The translations under genes and the position numbers were made by a program. The notes under the pieces were generated by a model, which saw nothing but the letters and a program-made list of their open reading frames with translations, was not told the DNA's origin and did not search any database. A stretch of 64,000 bases of DNA from Argopecten irradians (taxonomy: Eukaryota > Mollusca > Bivalvia > Pectinida > Pectinidae), in assembly GCF_041381155.1 (NCBI RefSeq), contig NC_091134.1, forward strand, positions 4,764,255-4,828,254. The letters are read 5' to 3'. This document shows positions 27,701-39,202 of this stretch, piece after piece (the first letter of the stretch is position 1; every line of letters begins with the position of its first letter).

Positions 27701-30700
27701 GACAATATCAGAGTGTTGGACAAAGATTCACGCTTGTTCCAACGTGGTGACAAGAAGGTCATTTACATCAACGCCTCCAAGCCTGACCTAAACCAGGACA
27801 GAGGACGCCACGACCTGCCCGCAGCTAATGCCAGCCTTGTTCAGTCATATGACGGTTAATTCCCTGTCATGTAACTGAACACCAATAAATCTGCCCCCTG
27901 TCTTTAGGGCTGAAGAAGCCTGCTGGATAGCAGGTGAAATCTACCTGTAAGGAGATTTTTTTTGACTGAACCTGTTTAAACTTCGGTATATAATACAAAA
28001 TACCCAATTATTCTATGGGGATATCAGCATATACAGTTATCCTGACTCCAGATTACCCTATTATTCTGTAGGTGTATCAACATAGAGTTACCATAACTCC
28101 AGAATAACCTATTATTCGGTAGAGGGTATCAACATAGTTGCCCTGACACCAGAATATCCCATTATTATGTAGGGGATATCAGCATCGGTTATCATGACTT
28201 CGGAATGCCCTATTATTCTGAAAGGGTATCAGCATACAGTAACCCTGACTCCATAATACCCTTTTATTCGATAGGGGTATCAGCATACAGTTACCCTGAC
28301 TCAAGAAAATACCCTTTAATTCGGTAGAGGGTATCAGCATACAGTTACTCTGACTCAAGAATACCCCATTATTCGGTAGGGGGTATGAACATATAGTTAC
28401 CCTGACTCCAGAATATCCCATTATTCTGTAGGGGATATCCGCATACAGTTACCCTGACTCCAGAATACCCTATTATTCGGTAGGGGTTATCAGTATATAG
28501 TTACCTTGACTCCAGAATATCCCATTATTTTGTAGGGGATATCAGCATACAGTTACCCTGACTCCAGAATACCCCATTATTCTGTAGGAGTATCTGCATA
28601 CAGTTAACCTGACTCTAGAATACCCTATTACTCGGTAGAGGGTATCAGCATACAGTGACCCTGACTCCAGAATAGCTCATTATTCGGTAGGGGGTATCAG
28701 CATACAGTTCCCTGACTTCAGAATATCCATTATTCTGTAGGGGTATCTGCATACAGTTACCCTGACTCCAGAATCCCCTATTATTCGGTAGAGGTATCAG
28801 CATACAGTTAACCTGACTCAAGAATACCCTATTATTCTCTAGGAGTATCTGCATACAGTTATTCTGTAGGAGGTATCAGCATACAGTTACCCTGACTCCA
28901 GAATATCCCATTATTATGAAGGGGTATCAGCATACAGTTAACCTGACTTAAGAATACCCTATTATTCCGAAGGGGTATCAGCATACAGTTACCCTAACTC
29001 CAGAATACCCTATTACCCTGACTCCAGAATACCCTATCATTCTGTAGTGTATTAGCATACAGTTACTCTGACTCCAGAATAGCCCATTATTCTGTAGGGG
29101 TATCAGCATACAGTTACCCTGACTGCAGAATACCCCATTATTCTGTAGGGGTATCAGCATACAGTTACCATGACTCCAGAAAAGTCCATTATTCTGATTA
29201 TATGGTGGAGACCAAATGTAGTCAGATGATAGTTACCGTTGGTACAATTAGTGATCGTCGTATCAGTCCGGGCCCAAGCTACCTACAAAAGGCAAAATTT
29301 AAAAATGTAAATAGAGATTCTCTTAAATAATACGATACTCAGCAAATTATTTTTTTCGACAAGATCTCAATCACGCCTGCTGAGACTAGTGTTCAAAATC
29401 CTTAAGGATATCGTAAAAGGCATCTAAATTTTGGATATGCCTTTTCACCTTTCCCAGCGTTACTCTTCCTAACATCTCCCTTAATCGCGCTTCATTATTT
29501 ATAGTCTTGCGATGAGAGTCTTCCCCTGTGAGGAAGGCTTTGGGTTAAGTTTGAAACACACAATAGTCTGTTAAAGTGGTAGTTTCTGGTCCTGCTTGGC
29601 GCTCAGCATACAGGGAGTAGGACGACTGGTTTGCAAGTTGTCGGTATAATGTGACCATGGGGGGAGGAAGGGCGGGGCCGAAGTAAATTCTTGAAATCAC
29701 TACTTGTCACAGAGTTCTGCATGGATTCTACCGAATTTGGTCAGCAACATCCTTAGGAAAAGGGAAATAGAGATTGTATAAATTTTGGCTCTGACCCCCC
29801 GGGGGCAGGAGGGCGGGGCTCAAAATGGAAAATAGAGATAAATCCTATAAATAGTTACTTGTCCTAGAGTTCTGCATGGATTGAAACCAAATTTGGCCAG
29901 AAACATTCTTGGGGGAAGGGGAACAGAGTTTGTATACATTTTGGCTCTGACCTTCCCGGGGGCAAGACTGGCGGACGCATAAGTGGAAATAGAGTAAACC
30001 CTATAAATCGCTACTTAAGTCCTAGAGTTCTGCATGGATGAAACCAAATTTGGCCAAGAATATCCTTGGGGGAAGGAGAATAGAGTTTTCATAAATTTTG
30101 TCTTTGACCCCCGCGAGCAGAAGGGGTGGAGTCCAATAGGGGAAATAGAGATAAATCATTTAAATCGCTATTAGTCATGGAGTTCTGCATGGATTGTAAC
30201 CAAATTTGGACTGAAACATACTTGTGGGAAGGGGAATAGATTTTGCCTAAAATATAGCTCTGACTCCCTGGGGGAAGGAGGGGTGGGGCCCCAAAGGGGA
30301 AAATAGAGGCAAATCGTTTAATTCGCTTCTAATCCTAGAGTTCTGCAGGAATTGCTATTTAGCCCAGAAACATCCTTGGGGGAAGGGTAACAGAATATAA
30401 ATTTTGGCTTTGACCCTCTGGAGCAGAAAAAGTGGGGCCAAATAGGGGAATTAGAGGTAATTTTTCACATTCCTTCACAACATTACTTGGCATTACAAAA
30501 CAGGTGAGTGATATAGGCCCTCTTGGCCTCTTGTTAGATATTTGGCTTGAATCTTACTTGACCGTCATAGTCTATCTTGCTGTATGCGTATCCGAACTTG
30601 ACCAGCTGACTGCCTAGGCTCGGAAAACATCGGTCTTCGTGTCGGTCACACTCTGAGTGGATGTTGACACACATAACCTTTGCATGGGCTATGTACGGAC

Positions 30701-30833
30701 ATATCTCACAGGAGATGGTGTGGTGTCTGTTCTCAGGTAAGCTTTGAGGGAATGGAGACGCGCTGTCAGATGACAGTGGGGAGAAATTGCCGACTCTTAT
30801 TGACGCTAGTACGATTATCCCCAAAACTAGCAT
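18781..30833 (-). CDS. secreted protein with two SRCR domains and Thr-rich linkers
   Basis: Minus-strand exons in order: 30558-30833 (signal peptide and Cys-rich part), 29237-29282, 24403-24510 (His/Thr/Ser-rich), 21613-21769 with 21193-21356 (SRCR 1), 20284-20443 with 19577-19734 (SRCR 2), 18781-18882 (Thr/Pro-rich). All phases agree. The ATG at 30831 directly follows a splice acceptor, so the leader is in an upstream exon (31279 to about 31340). The start MLVLGIIVLASIRV is a signal peptide. About residues 41-75 hold six Cys in a pattern I do not recognise. Each SRCR is split into two exons at the same place and keeps the W-then-VVCR core and the CxGxExNLxxC block. SRCR proteins are typically extracellular ligand binders, often in immunity. 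No membrane anchor is seen; the 3' end is unresolved. Introns carry a 48-bp array, a Penelope-like element, a 51-bp array and a 155-bp tandem repeat. Confidence 0.75.
19896..20160. mobile_element. dispersed repeat with TGTAAACCAACxTTxTTCGCG-like end
   Basis: Starts with TGTAAACCAACGTTCTTTCG and ends with an inverted TGTTTACAGTA, with many TTCGCG motifs between. Similar starts occur near 25540 and 47760, so this is a small dispersed family. It lies in an SRCR-gene intron. Class unknown. Confidence 0.4.
22440..24275 (-). mobile_element. dispersed element with expanded tail domain
   Basis: Begins with a TTTG-rich run, continues as the 48-bp array and then a unique body (23886-24275, with motifs CGGTATATTCGAC and TTTAGTCGCATTTTACGAC). 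The same parts occur at 33885-34430. Read on the minus strand it ends in the (CAAA)n tail typical of the local SINE family. It lies in the SRCR-gene intron between exons 24403 and 21769. Confidence 0.55.
22457..23885. repeat. 48-bp minisatellite, about 30 copies, SINE-tail derived
   Basis: Head-to-tail 48-bp units with the core GTCCTATTAACAGCCAGGGT and ATGTAAGGACGGCC. The reverse complement of about 35 of the 48 bases matches the 3' end of the SINE at 47357-47572 (ACATGACCCTGGCTGTTAAT and GACGT). The period is 16 codons, so long minus-strand frames appear open; these are not genes. Confidence 0.93.
24511..25779. other. SRCR-gene intron, no gene seen
   Basis: AT-rich intron DNA. A stretch near 25540-25620 resembles the TTCGCG dispersed repeat at 19896. 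No coding exon recognised. Confidence 0.4.
25780..27985 (+). mobile_element. Penelope-like retroelement, broken
   Basis: Plus-strand protein matches to a Penelope-like element appear in order: N-terminal part with ALASLKxDxxNLTLPADKGR (25950-26040), reverse transcriptase with YGLPKVHKE (26250), SYDVTALFTSVP (26455) and AAMGSPVSPIVVNLF (26650), then an RxVNDTLAI block (26765), and a C-terminal part of the GIY-YIG endonuclease region with NQDRGRHDLP (27800). It is interrupted in several places and not functional as it stands. It is antisense within an SRCR-gene intron. Confidence 0.8.
27990..29195. repeat. 51-bp degenerate minisatellite, about 23 copies
   Basis: Units of about 51 bp with ACAGTTACCCTGACTCCAGA and a following short inverted pair (ATACCC and GGGTAT). 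Copies differ by many substitutions and small indels, so the array looks older than the 76-bp and 80-bp arrays. It starts right after the Penelope-like element and ends just before the SRCR-gene exon at 29237. Confidence 0.9.
29540..30480. repeat. dispersed element with about five 155-bp tandem units
   Basis: The motif GTTCTGCATGGATT recurs at about 29715, 29869, 30028, 30181 and 30333, each followed by a GGGGGAAGGG-like stretch and GACCCCCxGGGGGCAGGAGG. Unit spacing is 152-159 bases. It lies in the SRCR-gene intron between exons 30558 and 29282. Confidence 0.75.
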
Positions 30834-31278
30834 CTGGTAAATACAAGAAAAAATCATGACAGAGTTACCCCATTGAAACTTGAAATTGATGATAAAAAAT
30901 AAATAAATCTACGGTTGATAAACAAAATAGTGTCGCACATATGATATAGTCAAATAATGGTTAACGATCTTAAATGAGTATGTGGTTGTGACATGCAACA
31001 AAATTAACGCAACTGAAGGAAAACGAACATCATTTTTCCGTCATGCTCTGATCCTTATTAATTTCTCGTACTACAGGCAAGGAAAGCAAGTTCTTTAGAC
31101 ATACTTAACATACACATGATATGGGCCTACAAAACATACTGACGGACCATTAACTGTGAATATATCAGTAGGAGCGATGCTAATATTTTCCAATTCTCAA
31201 CTATTGAAGCCTTGGTTACATTAGAAATAACACTGAAATAACGCCATAAGAACACACAGTACATAAACCTGTACTAAC

Positions 31279-31340
31279 CTTGCCGTAGAGTCTGAGAACA
31301 GTAATTGGGTTAACACGTGAGATAACCCCCGACAGATGAC
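31279..31340 (-). other. 5' UTR exon of the SRCR gene
   Basis: On the minus strand a donor (GGCAAG|GTTAGT) lies at 31278-31279, and a TATA box 25-30 bases upstream of the proposed start sets the other end at about 31335-31345. It would splice to the acceptor directly before the ATG at 30831-30833. Confidence 0.5.
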
Positions 31341-31364
31341 CAGATAAGGTGTCTCAGTAAATGT

Positions 31365-31372
31365 CTTATAAA
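31365..31372 (-). promoter_or_regulatory. TATA box of the SRCR gene
   Basis: TTTATAAG on the minus strand, about 30 bases before the proposed transcription start and upstream of the 5' UTR exon. Confidence 0.5.
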
Positions 31373-32240
31373 GAGGTGATTTTACGTCAGTACGCACAAG
31401 ACGCTTGGCGTGTTTCTGGGTTTTTTTCCTTATCTGTATTGCAAAATTAACCTTGAATACTTCTACCTTTTGCTTATTTCTTCAGAAATAAATTAGTATA
31501 TTAAATAGCATTCAGAATCCGTTCAGCTCATAACAATTATAGAGGTTGCACATATAACACACGATTGAGTCATTTTTTGAAAGATTTTAAAAGACAAGAG
31601 CTTTAACGAGTGTCTTTTATAATTAAAAAAAATATGTGACCTGTTTCTACCACATTTTAATCATCTACAAGAAGGCTAACTCAAGATAGCGTTATTTGCC
31701 GACATATACAAATAAGGTGTAGTGTTGTCATCATAAGCAAATATGCACTCATGAATATTAAAAAATCTTAATTGCTTAAATAATGTATTATATGTAATAA
31801 CCAATCATTTAAATTATGAACAGCAATTCCATACCGAACGGTTTTTTTTAAATTGAGATTTCTATAGATACTTGACCAGTAACCTCAGTCACCTAGTCAT
31901 TGTCGGACTACATTTCTTCCCGCCAAATAATCATCAAACCATTGTAGCCAAGTTAAAGTCCGGTCTGAGTGCGTCAACCCTACCATAATCACCCCAGGGT
32001 CCTCGTAAGGTAAGATGCACCACTAAACAAAAGCCAATTATGAATTTTTATGTCAATAGCTTTTGTTACGAACGGGAAAACAGAAAAGACTTCGACGCCG
32101 TCATACATTCGATTTCAACAGCGGTTTGTTCTGCAAGCAGCGATCAATGTACATCAACATGACGTCAGCAATCTGTGACGTGACCACGACAAAAACGTAG
32201 TTTGGGCTAAAGTTTAAAATATCGACCAATCAAAAAACCA
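31373..32240. other. intergenic, no gene seen
   Basis: AT-rich DNA upstream of the SRCR gene with no recognisable exon. Confidence 0.5.
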
Positions 32241-32429
32241 GGGCCCAGTTTCATGACATTCCTAAATTTAAGGAATGCCTTAGTTAAAATTCTACATAGG
32301 AAATCATTATAGAAGATAAGGAAAAATCTTAAGTTAAGGAGCGCTTCCTTAATTCCGTAATGTTTTCCTAAGGTGAATTTTAAGATAAGGAATTCCTTAA
32401 ATTTAAGGAATGTTCATGAAACTGGGCCC
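32241..32429. mobile_element. MITE with long inverted ends
   Basis: A 189-bp element whose ends (GGGCCCAGTTTCATGA and inverse) pair over about 45 bases, continuing through ATTCCTxAAATTTAAGGAAT. No target duplication is certain. No coding potential. Confidence 0.8.
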
Positions 32430-32664
32430 AGAAGGTGTTATTCCTCTAGTAGACCATCAATATATTTATCCAACACCAAGTACATCTATACAATGTCTGA
32501 GAGTGGAATAACGTTGAGGAAAGATTTGATTTATACTCCTCTGGTCAAGTCATAAATAGTATAAAACAATAAACTGCTTTGTTTTTGTTAGGGTTTTTTT
32601 TCTGAAGAGAACTAAGCCATGTGACGAACGCCGATGCTTTAATTCAACACATATATTATGCTAT

Positions 32665-33884
32665 GTTTACACTATGTTCCCGGCGGCCAAGGCAGCCCCG
32701 TTTCAGACCACCGTGGACAAAACGTGGTGACCGCGAGACAACGTGAGACAGCGCAGAAGGACGTGATAGATAAACGTAGGCGGTCGTGAATACCGTGATT
32801 GCCGTGCCAGATTTTCAAACTGTCAAAAAAAATGCCACGGCAGTCACGGAACAGATGGTGAACGACACAGGACGTAATAAAACGGGATTGACGTAACAAA
32901 ACGTAACAGTGCGTACGAGGCCATAAAAAAACTTCCAGACGGTCCGTGGTGGAACGGGCAGCAAGCACGTTTTCCGGATTATTACTGTGATTTCAAGTTT
33001 TGTGACGTTCTGTTGCGTTTTTTCCATGTTTTATCACGGTTGATGCAGATTGGATGCACGTTTTGTGGCGTTTTGTCCAGGTTTGTCAAGGTTTTGACGG
33101 CAAGCCAAGGTGGATGATAGCCGTTTCGATGCGTTCTGTCAAGGCACATCACGGCTTGTAGCGGTTGAAAGCCCGACGTGATACGGCGTGTTACGTCTTA
33201 TTACGGTCTTACGTTGCAAGCAATATATGATGGAGTATAATTGCCTGACCTGGTACATATTTGCTACTTCATGGAGTTATTTTTATTAATAAATAGAAAT
33301 AGTCATACTCAAACACATTTAAACCATCAAATTAAACCAAAGCTATTATTGCAAAAGGCAGATTAAGTGAGAACCATTACAGAAAAAAAATATTTGCGTA
33401 GAAAAACTCGGTTCTTATAATTATGTATTTATACCAAATATAGTTAAGATTTTCTTTTCTTTTATCATATTTTGTAATTTAAACGTGTTTGAAATGTTAT
33501 TTTCGGCAATAAAAATTGTTTCATTTGCTCCAAAAACGCCAACCATCAGACTTTCATCCTTAGTAAGCCTTGGCAGAACATGAAAACGTATCGGAGCTTG
33601 ATCAAAACATGTAAAACGTAGCAGACCTCATCAGATCGTAAGAGGTCAGGAGAGAACGTAGTGGTACCTTGATAGACCGTGCTAAAGTCGTAGTGTACCT
33701 TTAACCTCCGGGAACAGCACTTTCCCCTATATCCACGGTCCACCACGTAATCCGTAAAAGACCGTGGCAAAACTTCATAAGACCTAGCTCAACTTGAATA
33801 CAGAGACAAAAATAGCCAAAATTCCACGGCGCACCATGTTTCGGGGACACGGGCTGCCGTGGCCGCCGAGAACATAGTGTAAAC
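32665..33884. mobile_element. 1.2-kb inverted-repeat DNA element
   Basis: Starts GTTTACACTATGTTCCCGGC and ends with the inverse of GTTTACACTATGTTCTCGGC; the inverted match extends through CGGCCAxGGCAGCCC. Inside are many degenerate short repeats around ACGT, TCACGG and AACGTAG, in one orientation in 32690-32950 and reversed in 32960-33220. No transposase frame, so non-autonomous. No clear target duplication. Confidence 0.7.
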
Positions 33885-34430
33885 CTTACAACACACCCAA
33901 CCCAGTCACAATATACTAACAACAGGCAAACCAGTCGTCCCAAGTTCTTTATCCTGAATGATAAGCAGGAAAGGAAACTGACATTTTATCACATGGTCGA
34001 GCGCTAAACAGAAGATAAAAAGGGGCGGTGTCAAAGGAAACGTTAGGAAAAGGAGAGTAACTTAAGAGGAAGAGAATATATAAGATCGTAAATTTAGTCG
34101 CCTTTTACGAGCATGCAATAAGGTGCATTTCTAACACCTACCAGCAGGGCATTGGGACAATCTTTTAATTAACATTTATTTGAAGAATGTTGTAGGATTG
34201 TTTGTTTGTTTGTTTGTTTGTTTGAATAATTAACGTCCTATTAACAGCTATGGTCATGTAAGGACGGCCTTCCATGTATGCGGTGTTTTGCGTGTATGTT
34301 GTTAGAGGTGCGTGTTTTGGTAGACTGCGGTATATTCATGTAGCGTCTTCTTGTAAAGTGGAACTGTTGCCCTTCTTATAGTGCTATATCACTGAAGCAT
34401 GCCGCCGAAGACACAAAGCAAATGTTGTAG
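33885..34430. mobile_element. second copy of the 48-bp-unit dispersed element
   Basis: Contains the TTTAGTCGCCTTTTACGA body (about 34090), then a (TTTG)n run and a single 48-bp unit (34230-34278), then the TGCGGTATATTC block. The parts match 22440-24275 but in a different order, and only one tail unit is present. Confidence 0.55.
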
Positions 34431-34561
34431 GATAACAAACTACATGACAATTGTTTTATATTAATGTACGACGGCTTGTCGTTTTGGATTTCTTTACTTT
34501 AACAAATTCCAGTTCAAAACTTATTTTAAGACGATTTTGGTGTATTCCCCATAAAGTGGAT

Positions 34562-34758
34562 ATAATTTCGATGTAATAACCGCTGATTTTATTGTAAAAC
34601 CTGAGACATTACTGAATGAGCAGGTGTGCGTTATCATTTAATTTTCTCGATTTTTAGCGATGCTAAGCAACAACACAAAATGATCTACGTGGGTAACAGT
34701 GGCCTGCGCATGTGTACTTTGATAATATATTGTCAGACATGTATCGCCTTTATACTTT
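34562..34758 (+). repeat. duplicate of the Kv promoter-upstream segment
   Basis: About 190 bases closely resembling 38953-39139, which ends at the TATA box of the potassium-channel gene. Similarity stops just at the TATA region. It could be a decapitated second promoter or a dispersed repeat. Confidence 0.7.
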
Positions 34759-35644
34759 AGCATCCAAAATAATTACTTCATTTTTGTCTTTTCGGTTTCC
34801 ATAATGAAGCTCACAAAATTTTACAAGTATGAAGTCGTATATATATATATGATATAGTTTTCTGAAAGTCCAAGTTAAAACATCTTTTAATGATCTGGTC
34901 TGCACTATGACAAATATAAGACATAAGAAAGGTGAACAATATCTAATAAATCGCTAGCTACTCACAATTCTTGTAATCGTTATAAAGCCTCTGTCAGAAA
35001 AACAACACTCTTAATGCATTAAAGCTCCGTGGTACCACCACGTGCTTTTTAATAATGGTATCTTTATAGCTACAGGGCTAATTTGATTTGTTTGACTTGG
35101 CATTGATTTGCATTAAACGGTACAAACCCGTTATATAACACCGAAGGTTTACCTGCCTTTTGGCTATAACGCGCCGTAATTAGTACTAGTAAATTGCGGT
35201 AAAATTTTGTCGAATGACACCAGATACGGCCAACACAAATGTTTACACTCCTCCAAAATGTATTAAAATGGAGTTAAAAAAGGAGTTTTATTGTCCGTAT
35301 AACTATGTTTTAAGTATTGCTTAATGAAACAAAGCGATCTGTTACTAAAACGTAATCAAAAGTGTGTTGAATTTGGGAAATAAGAAGACCTATTTCGGAC
35401 AATTATACCGAATGCGAAACTTATAATTTTGTGAATAATTAACTAATATATATACTGGTCATTGGTAATTTCGATCGATTGATCTGATAATCGTATAATC
35501 TTTCGTCCTATTTCTATTCTATACTCTAACTTAATCCTATTTTAACCTAGAGTCGTAGATGAGGCAGAGAGCATTGACTTGCCCGGACATCATGTTCCTC
35601 GTAGAGCAATTTTATACTGATGTATGTTTTCCGTTTATTGACAT
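34759..35644. other. intergenic, no gene seen
   Basis: AT-rich DNA without recognised coding exons or clear repeats. Confidence 0.45.
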
Positions 35645-36365
35645 ATTTTTAAAGCCGATAACGGCTGAGCCAAGCGGCTTTATCAGCCCACCATCATTAG
35701 ATGGTGGCTATTCAAATCGTCTTTCGTCCGTGGTCCGTCGTCCGTCCGTCCTTCCGTCCGTCCGTTAATATTCTTGTTACCGCTATTTCCCAGAAAGTGT
35801 TGAAGGGATCTTTCTCAAGTGTCATACGTAGGTTGCCCTAGGACCCTAGTTGTGCATATTATATTTTGGGACTGATCGGTCAACAAGATGGCCGAAGAGT
35901 GGCCATCTTGGATTTTGATAGTTAAAGTTTGTTACCGTTATTTCTCAGAAAGTACTAAATGGATCTTTCTCAAATGTCATATGTAGATTCCCCTAGGACA
36001 TTTGTTGTGCATATTGCATTTTGATAACGATCGGTGAATAAGATGGCCGACTGGCGGCCATCTTGGATTTTGATAGTTAAATTACTGAAGGGATATCTCT
36101 CATATTTCATGCGTAGTTTCCCCTTGGGCTTTAGTTGTGTATAGTACTTTTGGGACTGACTGGTCAACAAGATGGCCAACTTGTCGCCATTTGGATTTCA
36201 CCGCTGATTCTCAGAAAGCAATAAAGCGATCTGTCTTAAATGTCATATGTTGTATATTTGAAAAAGTTTGAAAAGCAGGAAAAAGATCCTTCTTTCCATT
36301 GTCAGACATAGATCATTCTATGGTGGGCGCCAAGATCCCTCTGGGATCTCTTGTTCAGATAGGTG
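35645..36365. mobile_element. dispersed element with tandem CAAGATGGCCGA units
   Basis: Begins with a short hairpin (GCCGATAACGGCTGAGCCAAG and CCACCATCATTAGATGGTGG) and a GTCCGTCC run, then four or so degenerate units of 125-155 bases (at about 35792, 35947, 36078 and 36203) with CAAGATGGCCGA and CAGAAAGxxxTxAAxxGATCT. It ends near CCAAGATCCCTCTGGGATCT. Class unknown. Confidence 0.6.
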
Positions 36366-36828
36366 CGTGTTGGACCCATCTCCGGTTGACGCGTGCGCAT
36401 CTGCTGACATCCGGTATTTACAGTTCGACAGATAGCCATGTCATCAACCTGTTCATATTATTATAATCATAACTTGATATTTTTGCAGTTCACAAATAGA
36501 AATGGAATTTTCGTGATGCATTTAACTGTATTATTAGCATGTTTCCAGGTAGGTTAGTGGCTTCAGAAAATTTTCGGCTAATCACATTACACTGACTGCG
36601 TCAACAAAACATGGCGGCCGAGAAGTAAAGTATTGATTCTCCAACTGATCGTGAACTACAGGTACGTTACGTTCACAAATAATCATATTTGAAACTGTAA
36701 ATGCCTTCAATATATCTTTTAGGAAATCATCGTATTGAATTAGAACCCACGACTGCAGAAAGGATGCGCAACAATGACGAATATCTTTGCCGATTCATGT
36801 CAAAAATGACAAGCCGCACGAACGTAGC

Positions 36829-37790
36829 GAGACGTCTCGGCACTTGGAGACCTTGGCACTTTGATATTCGGCACTTGGATATCGGCTCTTTTTTTCGGCA
36901 TTTGGAATGTTCGACACTTTGTGAAGAGAATTCAACACAAAGATTTTGAAATATTATAAGGCTTTCTCTATACGAGAAATATTGACTTTCTTTTCTATAA
37001 TTTTATCCGAATTTATGAGGGGAATAACTCGTTGTGTGTGTGCAGCTGCACAACAGTGACGACCGATGAAAGTTGTTAAGGGGCTGCGGTCGGTGGTTTT
37101 CCTCCGGGCACACCGCTTTCCTCCACAAACAAACCTGGCACATCCTTAAATGACACTGGCTGTTTATAGCACGTTAAACTGATAAAACCAAAAATTAAAG
37201 TTGCTTAAAAGTTGTTATATTTTAGTCATTATACAATAATTGTGGAACAAACACATTTCTAATTTATTAGCATTTAATCGTTTTAATATATTATGGATAT
37301 TTTACTTATATATAAAATATCTAATGTATTTTGACTATATTTCGATCGATATATATGTATATAAATATCGTAAATTGACACACTCGGGATTGTGTTTATG
37401 AATCATCGTTGCTTAGAATTAAAAAAAATAGGAATTATTCAATATTCTTGTACATGTATTTACAAATATTTGTGTAACTCAAAATAAACAAGTGCTGCAA
37501 ATTGTAATCAATCTTAATTTTTACAATTTATGTTCGTATTCTGTCAATATATATACAGAAGCATAACTATATATGAATGAAGTATTACATTTATCAAGAC
37601 CTTATCAGTGAGACTTTATATACTAATGATGTATATTGTTAACAAAATGTCAAATTCAGTTACCATTATTATCGTTGTACCGACAAGTGCCGAGATATCT
37701 GGAAAAAAAGTGCCGAATTGACCTCGGAAAAGTGCCGAAGTGACTCCAACTCCAAGTGCTGAGGTCTCCAACTATCGAGATGTCCTGATG
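36829..37790. mobile_element. inverted-repeat element with TCGGCACTT motifs, nested SINE piece
   Basis: The left part (36829-36910) has several TCGGCACTTGG-like motifs and the right part (37680-37790) has the same motifs inverted, including TTGGAGACCT. Between them, about 37040-37192 is a truncated copy of the SINE seen at 47357 (CGGTGGTTTTCCTCCGGGCA through the tail). Ends are approximate. Confidence 0.5.
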
Positions 37791-38952
37791 CAGTCCTTCA
37801 TAGCTCATCGATCTGTAGGATAGAAACGAATTAGCAATCAAAATTTGTTATTGCAGCGGCTTTTCATGTCATACTGACATAATTCTAGTTCAGTATTTAC
37901 AAGTGTGGTAACGGTCATATGATGATGTTGGTTACTTCATGTTACGAAAGAATAACGAATGTTAGTAATATTATACATTTTGTACCGTTTTTAAGATGTT
38001 CCAATGTCCCTTAATTCTAGATTGTTATTCATATCTGTTTTTCCTTTCAACTTTTATTAAAAAAGGAAATAACACAACAATAAAATAAGAAATACGCGGC
38101 ATAAAATCATCAGAATGAGAAAAAATTATATAAAGAAAATCTGATAAGATGCATAGTCGCGCGATAGACAAGTTCGCATTATTCTTTATTCATTGGCATG
38201 ATAATGGAACGCGTTTCAAAAAGTTATCATATAATTTTGTAATTGCAGAGTGTTTTTCTTTTTATAATAACTTGATATGATAGTATCGTGTGTCTAGAAC
38301 TCATAGAGACAATTCAGAACTAACAAGACTAAACATAATCATTAATCAGTAGGAAGGGCACACTGTACTGTACAAAAAATGAAGGACCAAAGGCTTCAAG
38401 AGATCAAGCAATTCAAACATCAAATAATTTTATCGTTCAAAGCATGTTTAGACCAACCCAGTCTTCAGTTTGCATTCCATGATTAGTGTGTCACAGATTT
38501 GACCTAGAACTACATTTATAAAAAGAGGCGACTGTTCTGTTATGTTCTCTGTGGATTGGATTTGAAATGCTTTTTGCGATATCTCGTTCACGTTTACCCA
38601 TGTCTTAATCGATTGTGATTTACATTAACATCACTTGACATTAACCTTACATATTACATGTAGCAGGCTTGTTTTAAAAACTGTATTAAATGCGCGATTT
38701 TGGTCTGTACAACACCAGCCTGTATTATCAGACAACACATGAGAAATAGATACCCACGCATTTCTGGTATACTATTTATCTTTGACTCAGTTCATGCAAT
38801 GGCTAAAGACACAATCCTCCTTACATAAGATGAACGAATGTTGCTGATTTCCAAAGCGAACAACGTTGCACTGTTTGTCCCTACGAACTGACTATAGCGT
38901 TTTTCGCAACTATTTATATGTGATCAAATTAGGCTTTATGTAAGGAAATGAA
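37791..38952. other. intergenic, no gene seen
   Basis: AT-rich DNA upstream of the potassium-channel gene with no recognised coding exon. Confidence 0.45.
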
Positions 38953-39139
38953 CATAATTTCGATTTAATAACCGCTGATTTTGATGTAAAACCTTAAACA
39001 TTTATGTATGAGCAGGTGTGCCTTATCATTTAATGTTCTCGATTTATAGCGATGTTGAGCAACAGCATAAATATTGTTCTAACTTTGGCTTACGCATGCG
39101 TACATTGGTAATAAATTGCCAGCCATGTATCGCCTTATA
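38953..39139 (+). repeat. Kv promoter-upstream segment (pair of 34562-34758)
   Basis: Runs from ATAATTTCGAT to the TATA box of the potassium-channel gene and is closely similar to the segment 4.4 kb upstream. Confidence 0.7.
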
Positions 39140-39143
39140 AAAG
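39136..39143 (+). promoter_or_regulatory. TATA box of the Kv gene
   Basis: TATAAAAG lies 60-67 bases before the ATG at 39203, placing the start of transcription near 39166. Confidence 0.55.
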
Positions 39144-39202
39144 TCGAAGAAGGTGGGTGGCAGGATTTGTTCAGCATTTGACGACACGACAAACAGACAG
39201 CA

